The notes: generated by a model from the sequence alone, not told the origin. Positions 42,802 to 52,145 are shown, counted from the stretch's first letter. The stretch is DNA of 64,000 nt from an uncultured Acidiferrobacteraceae bacterium (GCA_913009895.1 CAJVXY010000005.1:66026-130025); one strand, 5' to 3'. Numbers and translations: made by a program.

Positions 42802-45237
42802 TTAGCCGACTTGTTTCATGGGTACAAATTCGTGAGCTTCAGCGCCCTTGGCCCGTTGTGTCCATGGATCATCCTGTGAATATTTTTGTGAGAAATGAAA
42901 TCGTTCAGCCAGTTTCTGGCGCCCAACTTCATTGTCAACAATTTGCTCCTTGATAGAGGTAAGTCCGATTCTTTCAACCCAGGGCGCGGTACGTTCAAGG
43001 TAATGTGCATCTTCGCGATAGAGCTGGATAAAGGCAGCACTATATTCAATCACTTCTTCTGGCGTAGTTACATTGCAAAGAAAGTCGGTGGCCCGCACCT
43101 TGATGCCGCCATTGCCGCCAATGTGTAACTCGTAACCGGAATCAACACAGACCACACCAAAATCCTTAATGGTGGCTTCGGCACAATTTCGTGGACAACC
43201 GGACACAGCCATCTTGAATTTGTGGGGCATCCATGAACCCCAGGACATTTTCTCAAGATCAATTCCCATCTGGGTTGAATTCTGGGTACCAAAACGACAC
43301 CACTCAGAACCCACACAGGTCTTGACGGTACGCATGGCTTTGCCATAAGCGTGGCCGGAAACAAAACCGGCAGCAGAAAGATCACCCCAAATTTTGGGCA
43401 GGGTTTCTTTTTCTATGCCCAGGAAATCGATGCGCTGACCGCCAGTAACATGGATCGTGGGCACATCATATTTTTCAGCAATCTTCGCCAGCGACATAAG
43501 ATCTTTGGCCGTGGTATCACCGCCCCACATACGGGGGATAACCGAGTAAGTGCCGTCCTTTTGAATATTGGCGTGGACACGTTCGTTAATAAAACGGGAC
43601 TGGCCATCATCCTTATAGGTGTCAGGCCAGGCACAGACAAGATAATAGTTCAGTGCTGGCCGACATTTGGGGCAACCGTTTTCTGTTTTCCATTCAAAGT
43701 GCTTCATTACCTCGGGAATGGTTTTTATTTGATTGGCAATGATGCCGGTACGCACTTCGTCATGGGGATGATCAGTACAGGCACACATGGGTGTTTTCCT
43801 GGGTGCATCCGAGTAGTCACTGCCCAGGGTAGTGGCTAGTAGCTGCTCGACCAAACCGGTGCAGGAGCCGCAGGAACTGGAAGCCTTGGTATGGGCACGG
43901 ACGTCATCCAGGGTAAATAAACCCTTGGTGGTAATCGCTTTTACAATATCGCCCTTGCAGACACCATTACAGCCACAGATTTCCATGTCATCACTCATGG
44001 CCATCACAGCGTTTTCACCGCCATGGCCAGCATCACCCAGGTGGGCCTGACCATATAATAAATGATTGCGCATATCGCTGATGTCAGTGCCATCACGCAT
44101 TAATTGAAAATACCAGGCACCATCAATAGTATCGCCATACATGACGGCACCAATAATTTTATTGTCCCTGATAACAATCTTTTTGTAGACACCACCGGCC
44201 ACATCCTGCATGACCACTTCTTCAGTATCTTCATCGCCATGAAAGTCACCGGCAGAAAATAAATCGATGCCCGTCACTTTTAGTTTTGTCGATGTCATGG
44301 AACCTTCATACTTGGCGTAACCCAGGTGGGCCAGGTGATTGGCGCAAACCTTGGCCTGCTCAAACAAAGGCGCAACCAGGCCGTAAACTTCGTTTCTATG
44401 CTGGACGCATTCACCAAGGGCATAAACACGGGGATCGTAGGTTTGCATGGTGTCGTTCACCACCAACCCGCGTTCGCAATGTAACATCGCAGACTTTGCC
44501 AAATCTATATTTGGACGAATACCCACCGCCATGACCACCAGGTCGGCAGTCGCTTCACGACCATCTTCAAGCAACACGCCCTGGACACGTTTTTTGCCAA
44601 TGATTTCTTTTGTTGATGCTGCTAATAAAAATTCCAGGCCGCGCGCCTCCAGGGATTTTTTCAACATCTTGCCGGCGGCACTATCAAGCTGGCGTTCCAT
44701 TAAGGTATCCATTAAATGGATAACCGTGACCTTCATGCCTTGCTGGATTAGTCCATAAGCGGCCTCAAGGCCCAGCAGGCCACCACCAATGACAACTGCG
44801 TGTCGATGTTCTTTAGCGGCTGCCAACATGAAGTCAACATCATTAATGTCACGAAAGGCAATCACGCCGGGAAGATCATGGCCAGGCACTGGAATAATAA
44901 AAGGATGGGAACCGGTAGCGATTAATAAACGATCGTACTCAACCTCCGTACCATCATCGGCAATCACTTTTCGCTGCTTGCGATCGATCTTGGTGACCGT
45001 CTTGCCCTTATGCAGGGTGATCTTGTTTTCCGCGTACCATGCGTCATCATTAAGCATGATTTCGTCAATGGTTTTTTCGCCGGTTAAAACCGGGGATAAC
45101 AGGATACGGTTATAGTTGCCGTAGGGCTCGGAACCAAAAACCGTGATGTCGTACATATCAGGTTCCAGCTCCAGCAGGTTTTCCAGGGTCCGGACCCCGG
45201 CCATGCCGTTTCCTATTAAAACAAGTTTTTCCTTCAT
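42802..45237 (-). CDS. nirB: nitrite reductase (NADH) large subunit
   Basis: Assimilatory nitrite reductase of 811 residues making ammonium with NADH. The order is an FAD/NADH domain (VLIGNGMAGVRTLENLLE, VVIGGGLLGLEAAYGL), the BFD-type [2Fe-2S] region (CGCNGVCKGDI ... SCGSCTGLVEQLL), the ferredoxin-like half (DVPTIHVTGGQRIDFLGI), then the sirohaem/[4Fe-4S] site TCVGSEWCRFG and SGCPRNCAEATIKD with its four Cys. It is the first gene of the operon continuing to 38332. Its start faces narK across a 456-bp control region. Confidence 0.95.
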   Translation of the reverse strand: MKEKLVLIGNGMAGVRTLENLLELEPDMYDITVFGSEPYGNYNRILLSPVLTGEKTIDEIMLNDDAWYAENKITLHKGKTVTKIDRKQRKVIADDGTEVEYDRLLIATGSHPFIIPVPGHDLPGVIAFRDINDVDFMLAAAKEHRHAVVIGGGLLGLEAAYGLIQQGMKVTVIHLMDTLMERQLDSAAGKMLKKSLEARGLEFLLAASTKEIIGKKRVQGVLLEDGREATADLVVMAVGIRPNIDLAKSAMLHCERGLVVNDTMQTYDPRVYALGECVQHRNEVYGLVAPLFEQAKVCANHLAHLGYAKYEGSMTSTKLKVTGIDLFSAGDFHGDEDTEEVVMQDVAGGVYKKIVIRDNKIIGAVMYGDTIDGAWYFQLMRDGTDISDMRNHLLYGQAHLGDAGHGGENAVMAMSDDMEICGCNGVCKGDIVKAITTKGLFTLDDVRAHTKASSSCGSCTGLVEQLLATTLGSDYSDAPRKTPMCACTDHPHDEVRTGIIANQIKTIPEVMKHFEWKTENGCPKCRPALNYYLVCAWPDTYKDDGQSRFINERVHANIQKDGTYSVIPRMWGGDTTAKDLMSLAKIAEKYDVPTIHVTGGQRIDFLGIEKETLPKIWGDLSAAGFVSGHAYGKAMRTVKTCVGSEWCRFGTQNSTQMGIDLEKMSWGSWMPHKFKMAVSGCPRNCAEATIKDFGVVCVDSGYELHIGGNGGIKVRATDFLCNVTTPEEVIEYSAAFIQLYREDAHYLERTAPWVERIGLTSIKEQIVDNEVGRQKLAERFHFSQKYSQDDPWTQRAKGAEAHEFVPMKQVG

Positions 45238-45693
45238 TTAAGGCCTCGCTTAATGCTTAAATAATTGCTTAATACAAATGTAGATTGCGTTGGGCATCAT
45301 ATAGATTGGTCATATATAAGCAACCACCGTGCCAGTATTTAATCAAACCCTGATATTCCAATAACTATTTGTTTTTGTTAATATTAATCACGACATTTCA
45401 GTAAATATCGTTGCTGTATTAGGTGCTTATGCACTATTAAGGTGCAATACTGGATTTTTTGCATCCTGACCGGACAAAATTACCGGTCCTCCAACCTGGC
45501 GCTATTTGAGTTTAATCTGGATACCAAAAAAGATGGCGCTGCTTTTATGCGCAATACAAAGCATCAAATAAAAATTCTTACAATAAATTTATCTGCAGTG
45601 GCCGAAAAAAAAAGCAATAAAAAACTTGGCACGGCGATTGCTAACAACGGTTTGAGTGCTTTTATTCTCTAACAAATTACAGGAGTAGTTTTG
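45238..45693. other. control region between nirB and narK
   Basis: This AT-rich gap separates the divergent nirB operon and narK. I see no FNR-type or sigma-54 site. A small inverted repeat (GACCGG 45468-45473, CCGGTC 45483-45488) lies in the likely narK leader. An open frame at 45442-45672 has no ribosome site and no protein-like features, so I do not call it a gene. Confidence 0.5.
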
Positions 45694-47163
45694 GTGTCAG
45701 TACAGAAAATAAATTTGTTTTCATTCTCGGGAAATATCCGCATTTTGCATTTGAGCTGGTTTGCGTTTTTCCTGACTTTTGTGATGTGGTTTAGTTATGC
45801 ACCACTACTGGCATCGATCAGGGAAACACTGCAGTTAACTGATCAACAGGTAAAGGCCTTATTGATCCTGAATGTGGCGCTGGCCATTCCCGCCCGGATC
45901 ATTGTCGGCATGCTGGTGGACGCCTTTGGTCCCCGGCGCATGTTCGCATTGTTACTCGTAATCTCCAGCTTTATCAGTTTTGGTTTTGCCTTTGCCGAGG
46001 ATTATGAACAGCTGGCGCTCATGCGTTTTTTGATGGGATTTACCGGCGCCGGTTTTGTCATCGGCATACGCATGATCAGCGAATGGTTCCCGGCCAAACA
46101 ACTTGGGCTAGCCGAAGGCATTTACGGTGGCTGGGGAAACTTTGGATCTGCGGCAGCGGCCATTAGCCTGCCCACGCTCGCGCTCCTGTTCGGCGGTGAA
46201 AATGGCTGGCGTTATGCCATTGCCAGTACCGGTGTCATTGCTGCCATCTATGCCGTGATCTGGTTTTTTTCAGTTAGTGATACACCCAAGGGCTCGACTT
46301 ATTTCAAACCCAAAAAAAGCGGTGCCATGGAAATTTCCAGTCCGGGTGATTTTTTCCTGTACCTGGTTGTACTGGTGCCCTTGTTTGCCGCCCTGGCCGT
46401 ACTGACCTGGAAGCTGGGGCCGACAAACCTGGCCATGTTAAGCGCCAATACGACTTATCTTATTTATGCCAGTTTGCTGGCTATTTATATATTCCAGGTT
46501 ATTCGCATATACCAGATTAACCGGCATATATTTAAGGCACCGGTCCCGGAAATAGAGCGTTATAAATTTAAACAGGTTGCGGTATTGAATATCGCCTACA
46601 TGGTGACCTTTGGCTCAGAGCTGGCCGTTGTATCCATGTTGCCATTATTCTTTATGGATTCATTTAATTTATCAGCGGTCACGGCCGGGTTGATCGCATC
46701 CATATTTGCCGGCCTTAATTTAATCATGCGCCCTGCCGGTGGTTTGATTAGCGACAAGTACGGTCGTAAATCCTCCCTGCTCGTCATACTGGCTGGCCTG
46801 GCAGTGGGTTATGTGTTCATGAGTTTTATGGACGGTAGCTGGCCATTACTGGGCGCCGTTGCGGTGACGATTTTTAGCTCACTGTTTGTTAATGCTGGTA
46901 ACGGCGCAGTGTTCGCTGTCATTCCACTTGTGAAACGACGCCTCACTGGCCAGATTGCCGGTATGGCCGGCGCCTATGGCAATGTTGGTGCCGTAGCATT
47001 TCTGACCGTACTCTCGTTTGTGCCGACACAGGTATTTTTTCTGGTCATTGCAGGCACCTCGGTGTTTTCCTTGCTAGTCGTCGCTTTTTTTATGGATGAA
47101 CCCAGGGGACAAATGGCGGAAGTTTTGCCTGATGGTACTGTCCAAATGATTGATGTTCATTGA
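45694..47163 (+). CDS. narK: NarK/NasA-type nitrate/nitrite transporter (MFS)
   Basis: Major facilitator of 489 residues with 12 helices. Nitrate-porter signatures are present in both halves: GFTGAGFVIGIRMISEWFPA, then GIYGGWGNFGSAAAA, and later AGNGAVFAVIPLVKRRLTGQ, then GMAGAYGNVGAVAFL. The conserved Arg in the IGIRM region would bind the anion. GTG at 45694 is preferred, with AGGAG eight bases upstream. It supplies nitrate to the adjacent reductases and faces away from nirB. Confidence 0.9.
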   Translation: MSVQKINLFSFSGNIRILHLSWFAFFLTFVMWFSYAPLLASIRETLQLTDQQVKALLILNVALAIPARIIVGMLVDAFGPRRMFALLLVISSFISFGFAFAEDYEQLALMRFLMGFTGAGFVIGIRMISEWFPAKQLGLAEGIYGGWGNFGSAAAAISLPTLALLFGGENGWRYAIASTGVIAAIYAVIWFFSVSDTPKGSTYFKPKKSGAMEISSPGDFFLYLVVLVPLFAALAVLTWKLGPTNLAMLSANTTYLIYASLLAIYIFQVIRIYQINRHIFKAPVPEIERYKFKQVAVLNIAYMVTFGSELAVVSMLPLFFMDSFNLSAVTAGLIASIFAGLNLIMRPAGGLISDKYGRKSSLLVILAGLAVGYVFMSFMDGSWPLLGAVAVTIFSSLFVNAGNGAVFAVIPLVKRRLTGQIAGMAGAYGNVGAVAFLTVLSFVPTQVFFLVIAGTSVFSLLVVAFFMDEPRGQMAEVLPDGTVQMIDVH

Positions 47164-47258
47164 TCTGCATCGTTCAGGCGCGACATAATTCGCAATTACA
47201 ACGGTGACACCGATATACTGGCGTCACCTTCAGTAATTACGAGTTTTTGAGGATAGTC

Positions 47259-48968
47259 ATGGCAAGGCAACTCCAGGTATCAACTGCCCACATCAGTGAA
47301 GCAGGTATCAAACCCGGCAATGAAGATGCCTGTGGTTTGCATGTGCCTGACGATGAGGCCCAGCTGATAAACAAGGGTATTGTTGCGGTCATTGCCGATG
47401 GTGTCAGCGCCAGCGATGCCGGCAAGGAGGCCAGTGATGGCTGCGTGCAAGGATTCCTGACTGATTATTACAGCACCCCTGATTCCTGGACCGTTAAAAC
47501 CTCGGCCCACAAAGTATTGACCGCACTCAATCGCTGGTTGCATGGCCAGGGGCACAAACTCTATGGCTCTGAGCGTGGCATGGTCACGACACTGAGCGTA
47601 CTGATATTAAAGTCCACCACCACCCATCTATTCCACGTAGGCGATACTCGCATTTATCGCTTACGTAATAATGATTTTGAATGCCTGACCCGTGATCACA
47701 AGGTAAGAGTTGGCAATGACAAGGAATACCTGGGTCGCGCCATGGGCATTGATATCAATGTCGATATTGATTATCGCAAAGTCTCCGCCAAAAAAGACGA
47801 TTTATATCTAATGACAACAGACGGTGTTCATGATTTTGTCAGCAACGATTTCATGATCAAAACTTTAAAATCAACAAAAGATCTGGATCAAGCCTGCAAA
47901 ATACTAATCACCAGTGCGGCTGACAATAAAAGTCACGACAACCTCACCTGCCAGCTTGTTCGCATCGACTCCCTGCCTGACCAGGACCATGATGCCGCGT
48001 ACCAGGAGTTAACAAAACTACCTTTCCCGCCGGCACTGGACACGGGCATGATACTCGATGGTTATAAAATCCTCCGTGAAATTCATGCCAGCAAACGCAC
48101 GCAACTTTACCTGGCCGTGGACCAGGAGACCGGCAAACAGGTGGCACTGAAAACACCATCAATAAATTACGAGGATGACCCTGCTTATATCGATTTATTT
48201 TTACATGAAGAATGGGTCGGCAAACGACTGAATAATACCCACGTACTGAAGATTTGCGATCATATGCGCAAACGGCAATTCTTATATTGCGTCATGGAAT
48301 ATGTAGACGGGACAACCTTGCGCCAATGGATGCGCGATCACCCGAGACCGACAATTGTTGAGGTGCGTCATATTATCGAGCAAATTGCCCGTGGTTTAAG
48401 GGCGTTTCATCGACTGGAAATGATTCACCAGGACCTGAAGCCTGAAAACATCATGATTGATCAATATGGCGTGGTAAAGATTATTGATTTTGGTTCCACC
48501 AAAATAGCGGGCATTGAAGAAATCACTTCGCCGGTTGAACGGATAAGTTTACTGGGAACCGTCAACTACATGGCACCGGAATATGCACGCAATGAAATGC
48601 CCACTAATCGTTCAGATATTTTTTCTGTGGGCGTGATTGCCTATGAAATGTTGACCGGTGAACTGCCCTATAAAGAAAGATCGTTCAGGAAAATAATTAC
48701 CCGCCTGGATTACATACCAGCTGCCGAGCACAACCCGGAAGTCAGTGACTGGGTTGATGGTGCCCTGAAAAAAGCAGTTGACCCTGATAATCATCGTCGT
48801 TACGACACACTTTCTGAATTTATCCAGGACCTGACCAAACCCAATACATCGTTAATTAATACTGACACCCTGCCGCTCCTGGAACGCAACCCGATCGTCT
48901 TCTGGCGCACTGTTTCACTGGTCTTGTTTATTCTCAACCTGTTTTTAATTATTTATTTATTTAAGTAA
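47259..48968 (+). CDS. bifunctional PP2C phosphatase and Ser/Thr protein kinase
   Basis: Protein of 569 residues in three parts. Residues about 5-240 form a PP2C phosphatase (KPGNEDACGLH, VIADGVSASDAGKEAS, FHVGDTRIYRL, LMTTDGVHDFV, KSHDNLTCQLV metal-site Asp residues). Residues about 270-530 form a Hanks-type kinase (AVDQETGKQVALKTPS Lys, HQDLKPENIMID, IIDFGST, GTVNYMAPE); HQD replaces HRD. One C-terminal membrane helix follows (FWRTVSLVLFILNLFLIIYLF), so both domains face the cytoplasm. This fusion often accompanies nitrate transport genes, and regulation of nitrogen uptake is a reasonable inference. GAGGA precedes the ATG at 47259. Confidence 0.88.
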   Translation: MARQLQVSTAHISEAGIKPGNEDACGLHVPDDEAQLINKGIVAVIADGVSASDAGKEASDGCVQGFLTDYYSTPDSWTVKTSAHKVLTALNRWLHGQGHKLYGSERGMVTTLSVLILKSTTTHLFHVGDTRIYRLRNNDFECLTRDHKVRVGNDKEYLGRAMGIDINVDIDYRKVSAKKDDLYLMTTDGVHDFVSNDFMIKTLKSTKDLDQACKILITSAADNKSHDNLTCQLVRIDSLPDQDHDAAYQELTKLPFPPALDTGMILDGYKILREIHASKRTQLYLAVDQETGKQVALKTPSINYEDDPAYIDLFLHEEWVGKRLNNTHVLKICDHMRKRQFLYCVMEYVDGTTLRQWMRDHPRPTIVEVRHIIEQIARGLRAFHRLEMIHQDLKPENIMIDQYGVVKIIDFGSTKIAGIEEITSPVERISLLGTVNYMAPEYARNEMPTNRSDIFSVGVIAYEMLTGELPYKERSFRKIITRLDYIPAAEHNPEVSDWVDGALKKAVDPDNHRRYDTLSEFIQDLTKPNTSLINTDTLPLLERNPIVFWRTVSLVLFILNLFLIIYLFK

Positions 48969-49554
48969 GTCCTGAAATTAGTCTCTGGACTTTTTTTAAA
49001 TCTTTTTCTTCATTTACATTAATAAACAAATCCGGTTCATTGCTGAAATCGATTTCTGAATATTCCGCCTGTTGAATCCAGTCCTGCACCTTACGACCGC
49101 CGCCCTGCAAATAAGCCGTGATGGTTCTTGCATGTGTGACCGTCATTAACAAAACGGTGTTTTGCAGGCGCTTGCCATCGAATGCTACGGCCAGTTGCTG
49201 CCCGTCATGCAAGCCATCAAACAATCGTTTTACCAGGTTATCGGGTAATAGCGGCGCATCACAGGGTGCCACCATGAGGTATTTTGTTTTTAAATAAGGC
49301 AGGACACTGGCAATGCCCGCCAGTGGCCCCCAGTACGCACCCATCTCATCCTTGATCACGCGCTCACAATAGGGCTGGTATTGTTCGGCATTACGATTGG
49401 CACTAATAAATAACGTACTGACCTGGGGCAATAATTTTTGCTGCACATGTTCCACCAGTGGCCGCCCGGATAAAACCAGCAGGCCCTTATCGGCACCATC
49501 CATACGCAACCCGCGGCCGCCCGCCAGGATCAGGGCTGTGATTTCATTTTTCAT
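48961..49554 (-). CDS. mobA: molybdenum cofactor guanylyltransferase
   Basis: Enzyme of 197 residues attaching GMP to molybdopterin to give the bis-MGD cofactor needed by the nasA-like reductase. Motifs are LILAGGRGLRMDGADKGLL (GTP-binding loop), SANRNAEQY, APCDAPLLP (metal Asp) and INVNEEKDL near the end. The ATG at 49554 matches the conserved start. Its 3' end overlaps that of the kinase gene by eight bases in convergent orientation. It is the last gene of a minus-strand operon with 49575-50284. Confidence 0.93.
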   Translation of the reverse strand: MKNEITALILAGGRGLRMDGADKGLLVLSGRPLVEHVQQKLLPQVSTLFISANRNAEQYQPYCERVIKDEMGAYWGPLAGIASVLPYLKTKYLMVAPCDAPLLPDNLVKRLFDGLHDGQQLAVAFDGKRLQNTVLLMTVTHARTITAYLQGGGRKVQDWIQQAEYSEIDFSNEPDLFINVNEEKDLKKVQRLISGLT

Positions 49555-49574
49555 GTTTATATTTTTTGTACAAC

Positions 49575-49826
49575 TCAATCATGATCTTGTTGCAGCCACG
49601 CAGCCATTAATTTTTTAATTTGGGTCTGATATTTCTTATTTTCCAATTCACATTTTTTTCTAAATGTGCGTAATAATGTTTCCGGAACTTTAATGCTAAT
49701 TAGTCGTGACTTATCATGAGGTATTTGCAACTTTCTGAAATCTTCAAGAAATTGCACAATCTCATCTGGCGACATGGCTCGGCAGTTCTCAAGGTATTCA
49801 GACGAAAAATACTGTACCGGTCTCAT
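49575..49826 (-). CDS. small CopG-like protein, probable partner of the nucleotidyltransferase
   Basis: Protein of 83 residues: MSPDEIVQFLEDFRKLQ, then SRLISIKVPETLLRTFRKKCELENKKYQTQIKKLMAAWL, which resembles the ribbon-helix-helix antitoxins that start with a basic beta strand followed by two helices. Its start overlaps the stop of the nucleotidyltransferase gene (ATGA). The paired arrangement suggests an antitoxin role, which is inference. Confidence 0.7.
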   Translation of the reverse strand: MRPVQYFSSEYLENCRAMSPDEIVQFLEDFRKLQIPHDKSRLISIKVPETLLRTFRKKCELENKKYQTQIKKLMAAWLQQDHD

Positions 49827-50284
49827 TTTATTTTCTCAAGCGCTTTTACATCTTCCAGGTCTTGTGGGCGTGCTGACTTTTTCTTCATAGTTATCAAATC
49901 ATTGATCGAAATAACTTTAACTTTAAGACCGTACACTTCTTTGGTGACGCTATGTAATTTGCGCGCATCTTCGGTTATCAATATATCTACAACTTCCGCC
50001 AGATTGGCTGGGTTCTGAAATGACCAGGCAATCAAATTGCGGTTCTTGATGTACTCCTCCCGAAACTCAAACAATTCTTTTGCCACAATCGGCAGGCGTG
50101 GTTCGAGCCCAATTGCACACAATGCGGCCTCGGCGGCAATAAAACTTTTTTTATCCAGCTGAATGACAAAATCAATATCAACCGTCCCGCGAACAGCGCC
50201 ATGCAACGACACTGCATAACCACCTACGAGCGTATAAACCACGCCATGCTTTACCAAGCTTTCAACAATACGGTGCAAAAACAT
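49823..50284 (-). CDS. MNT/AbiEii-like nucleotidyltransferase
   Basis: Protein of 153 residues with the nucleotidyltransferase-fold pattern LVGGYAVSLHGAVRGTVDIDFV (GG, HG, R-x-T-x-DIDF), then a helix-rich C-terminus ending RPQDLEDVKALEKI, as in AbiEii-type or DUF6036-like proteins. Such enzymes modify RNA or tRNA and can be toxins. Together with the following small CopG-like gene it forms a two-gene module upstream of mobA. Confidence 0.82.
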   Translation of the reverse strand: MFLHRIVESLVKHGVVYTLVGGYAVSLHGAVRGTVDIDFVIQLDKKSFIAAEAALCAIGLEPRLPIVAKELFEFREEYIKNRNLIAWSFQNPANLAEVVDILITEDARKLHSVTKEVYGLKVKVISINDLITMKKKSARPQDLEDVKALEKIK

Positions 50285-50438
50285 ATTAATAGTATATACC
50301 GATATATACCTATAAGAAACTCGTCACTACTGGATAACCTGTAAATATTTAAAACAGCAGCAACAAAGACTTAGTGTTACTTTGCCTGTTTTATAGGCAT
50401 GTCCGTACTTAACCTGGCTTGATCGTAACAGGCCGGCA

Positions 50439-50451
50439 CTCTATCATAGAG
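50439..50451. promoter_or_regulatory. palindrome over the dinB ribosome-binding region
   Basis: CTCTAT-C-ATAGAG, a perfect 6-bp inverted repeat, ends seven bases before the dinB ATG at 50458 and overlaps its purine-rich ribosome site. It could be an operator or an mRNA hairpin limiting translation. I saw no canonical CTGT-N8-ACAG LexA box in this gap; CTGT and ACAG at 50339-50357 are spaced by 11 bases. Confidence 0.5.
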
Positions 50452-50457
50452 AACAAA

Positions 50458-51732
50458 ATGAGAACATTTATGAATGTATACCAAACCACAACAGGGCCAG
50501 ACCAACACTGGCAACGGGCCATTATCCTGGTAGATATGAATGCCTTTTTTGCTTCTATTGAGCAATACGATAAACCGGAATGGCGTGGTCGGCCGGTGGC
50601 CATTACCAATGGCGAAATCGGCACCTGCATCATCACCTGCTCTTATGAAGCACGCGCCTATGGCATCAAAACGGGCATGCGCCTGAAACAGGGGCGTGAA
50701 TTGTGCCCCGATCTGATCCAGTGCCCGGCCCGCCCAAAACGTTATGCCGAAGTGTCATCGCGCATCATGTCGGCCCTGGTTGATATCACCCCTGACCTGG
50801 AGGTGTTTTCTGTTGACGAAGCCTTTCTTGATGTGACCCACTGCCAGAACCTGTTTGGTCCACCGGCACACATCGCCAAAATGGCCAAACAAAAAGTTTT
50901 TGAGAGCTCGGGCATATTGTGCTCGGTTGGCGTCAGCGGCGATAAAACCACCGCCAAGTATGCCGCCAAACTAAACAAACCAGACGGCCTCACGGTGATT
51001 CCTCCCTGGGAAGCAAAAGCACGTTTACAAAATGTGCCGGTTACCGAATTATGCGGCATCGCCAAAGGCATTGGTCGTTTCCTGGCCGATCGTGGCGTCC
51101 ATGTTTGTGGTGACATGCAAAAACTGCCCATTAGCGCACTGGGAAAACGTTTTGGCAATCCGGGCCGACGTATCTGGTATATGTGCCAGGGACAGGATCC
51201 GGAGCCACTGCAAACCCATGTTGCCGCCCCCAAGTCTATTGGTCATGGCAAGGTAGTGCCGCCCAATACCAAAAACACCGAACTGTTACTGACTTACCTG
51301 TTACACATGAGCGAAAAAGTGGCCGCACGCCTGCGCAAACATGACATGCAGGCGGGCAAATTTTTTGTCGGTGTGCTGGGCTCCGAGGGCTGGATTGGCG
51401 ACAAGTTACGGACTGCCCTGCCTACCAATGACGGCCATGTGATTTTTGATTTGTGCCGAACAATATTGCGTGATTACTGGTCTGGTGAAGGTATTCGCCA
51501 GGTACAGGTGACCGCAATTGGTCCGCGCATGATCAATAACCAGCTTGAGTTTTTTACAGATGATATTGATAACAAGGGGCACGATAAACAAGTCAGCAAC
51601 AAGGTCATGGACATGATTAACCAGCGTTATGGCGAGTTTACCCTGGCACCGGCACGATTACTGAATCGTTCAAGTATGCCCAATGTCATTGCCCCGGCCT
51701 GGAAACCCTTTGGCCATCGTCAGACTATATAA
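50458..51732 (+). CDS. dinB: Y-family DNA polymerase (DinB/Pol IV type)
   Basis: Translesion polymerase of about 424 residues. Catalytic motifs are ILVDMNAFFASIEQ (first Asp), VFSVDEAFLDV (Asp-Glu), a fingers segment TCSYEARAYGIKTGM and LCSVGVSGDKTTAKYAAKLNKPDG. The thumb has an HhH-like ELCGIAKGIGRFLADRG, followed by the little-finger domain. It is longer than E. coli Pol IV (351) and ends with a distinct C-terminal part. The start at 50458 or 50470 is uncertain. A mini-SRAP gene follows after two bases, so the pair should act together in damage tolerance. Confidence 0.92.
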   Translation: MRTFMNVYQTTTGPDQHWQRAIILVDMNAFFASIEQYDKPEWRGRPVAITNGEIGTCIITCSYEARAYGIKTGMRLKQGRELCPDLIQCPARPKRYAEVSSRIMSALVDITPDLEVFSVDEAFLDVTHCQNLFGPPAHIAKMAKQKVFESSGILCSVGVSGDKTTAKYAAKLNKPDGLTVIPPWEAKARLQNVPVTELCGIAKGIGRFLADRGVHVCGDMQKLPISALGKRFGNPGRRIWYMCQGQDPEPLQTHVAAPKSIGHGKVVPPNTKNTELLLTYLLHMSEKVAARLRKHDMQAGKFFVGVLGSEGWIGDKLRTALPTNDGHVIFDLCRTILRDYWSGEGIRQVQVTAIGPRMINNQLEFFTDDIDNKGHDKQVSNKVMDMINQRYGEFTLAPARLLNRSSMPNVIAPAWKPFGHRQTI

Positions 51733-51734
51733 TT

Positions 51735-52145
51735 ATGTGTGGCGGCGTTTATTACACCATTGAAGGCCAGGATGTGCGGGTTTATTTCCCCAATCCGTCG
51801 GCCAAATTACCGGTCAAAAAAAAGCGTGGCAAAATTGCTTTATTGCCCTGGGGTCGGCGCAAGGAACAGGCCGGTCACCTGCCGCTGGGTGGCTGGGCCA
51901 GGCTGGATTCTATTTATGCCGGACGCTGGGATCGCTGGTTCCCGGTACCGGTCAAACTGGTGGTAAAAAGTTTTATGGAAAAAGACATTGAAGGACACAG
52001 CCACTGGTTTGATCTGACCAAGGGGCAGTTTATCCAGGGACTGATTGCACGAGACGACCACGAACAGCGTATTTACGTGGTCACGGTCACCCCGGAAATG
52101 GAAGATGCGGTACACGACCGCTGGCCAAGGATATTGAGCCAATAA
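51735..52145 (+). CDS. miniature SRAP/YedK-like protein
   Basis: Protein of 136 residues that begins MCGG, with Cys2 available as the N-terminal nucleophile after Met removal, as in SRAP/HMCES proteins that form thiazolidine crosslinks to abasic sites. KIALLPWGRR corresponds to the family's WGLIP-like region. The end VHDRWPRIL (His127) matches the conserved IHxRMPxIL segment. Full-length SRAP proteins are about 220 residues, and the usual substrate-binding Glu segment (YEW) is not visible. It is two bases from dinB, giving functional support. The assignment is by motif. Confidence 0.7.
   Translation: MCGGVYYTIEGQDVRVYFPNPSAKLPVKKKRGKIALLPWGRRKEQAGHLPLGGWARLDSIYAGRWDRWFPVPVKLVVKSFMEKDIEGHSHWFDLTKGQFIQGLIARDDHEQRIYVVTVTPEMEDAVHDRWPRILSQ

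Noticed and set aside
45442-45672. 76-codon open frame between nirB and narK
   Set aside because: GTG start without ribosome-binding site, low-complexity composition, and it fills the expected control region.
50339-50357. CTGT...ACAG resembling a LexA box upstream of dinB
   Set aside because: The half-sites are 11 bases apart rather than 8, so it does not fit the gammaproteobacterial SOS box.
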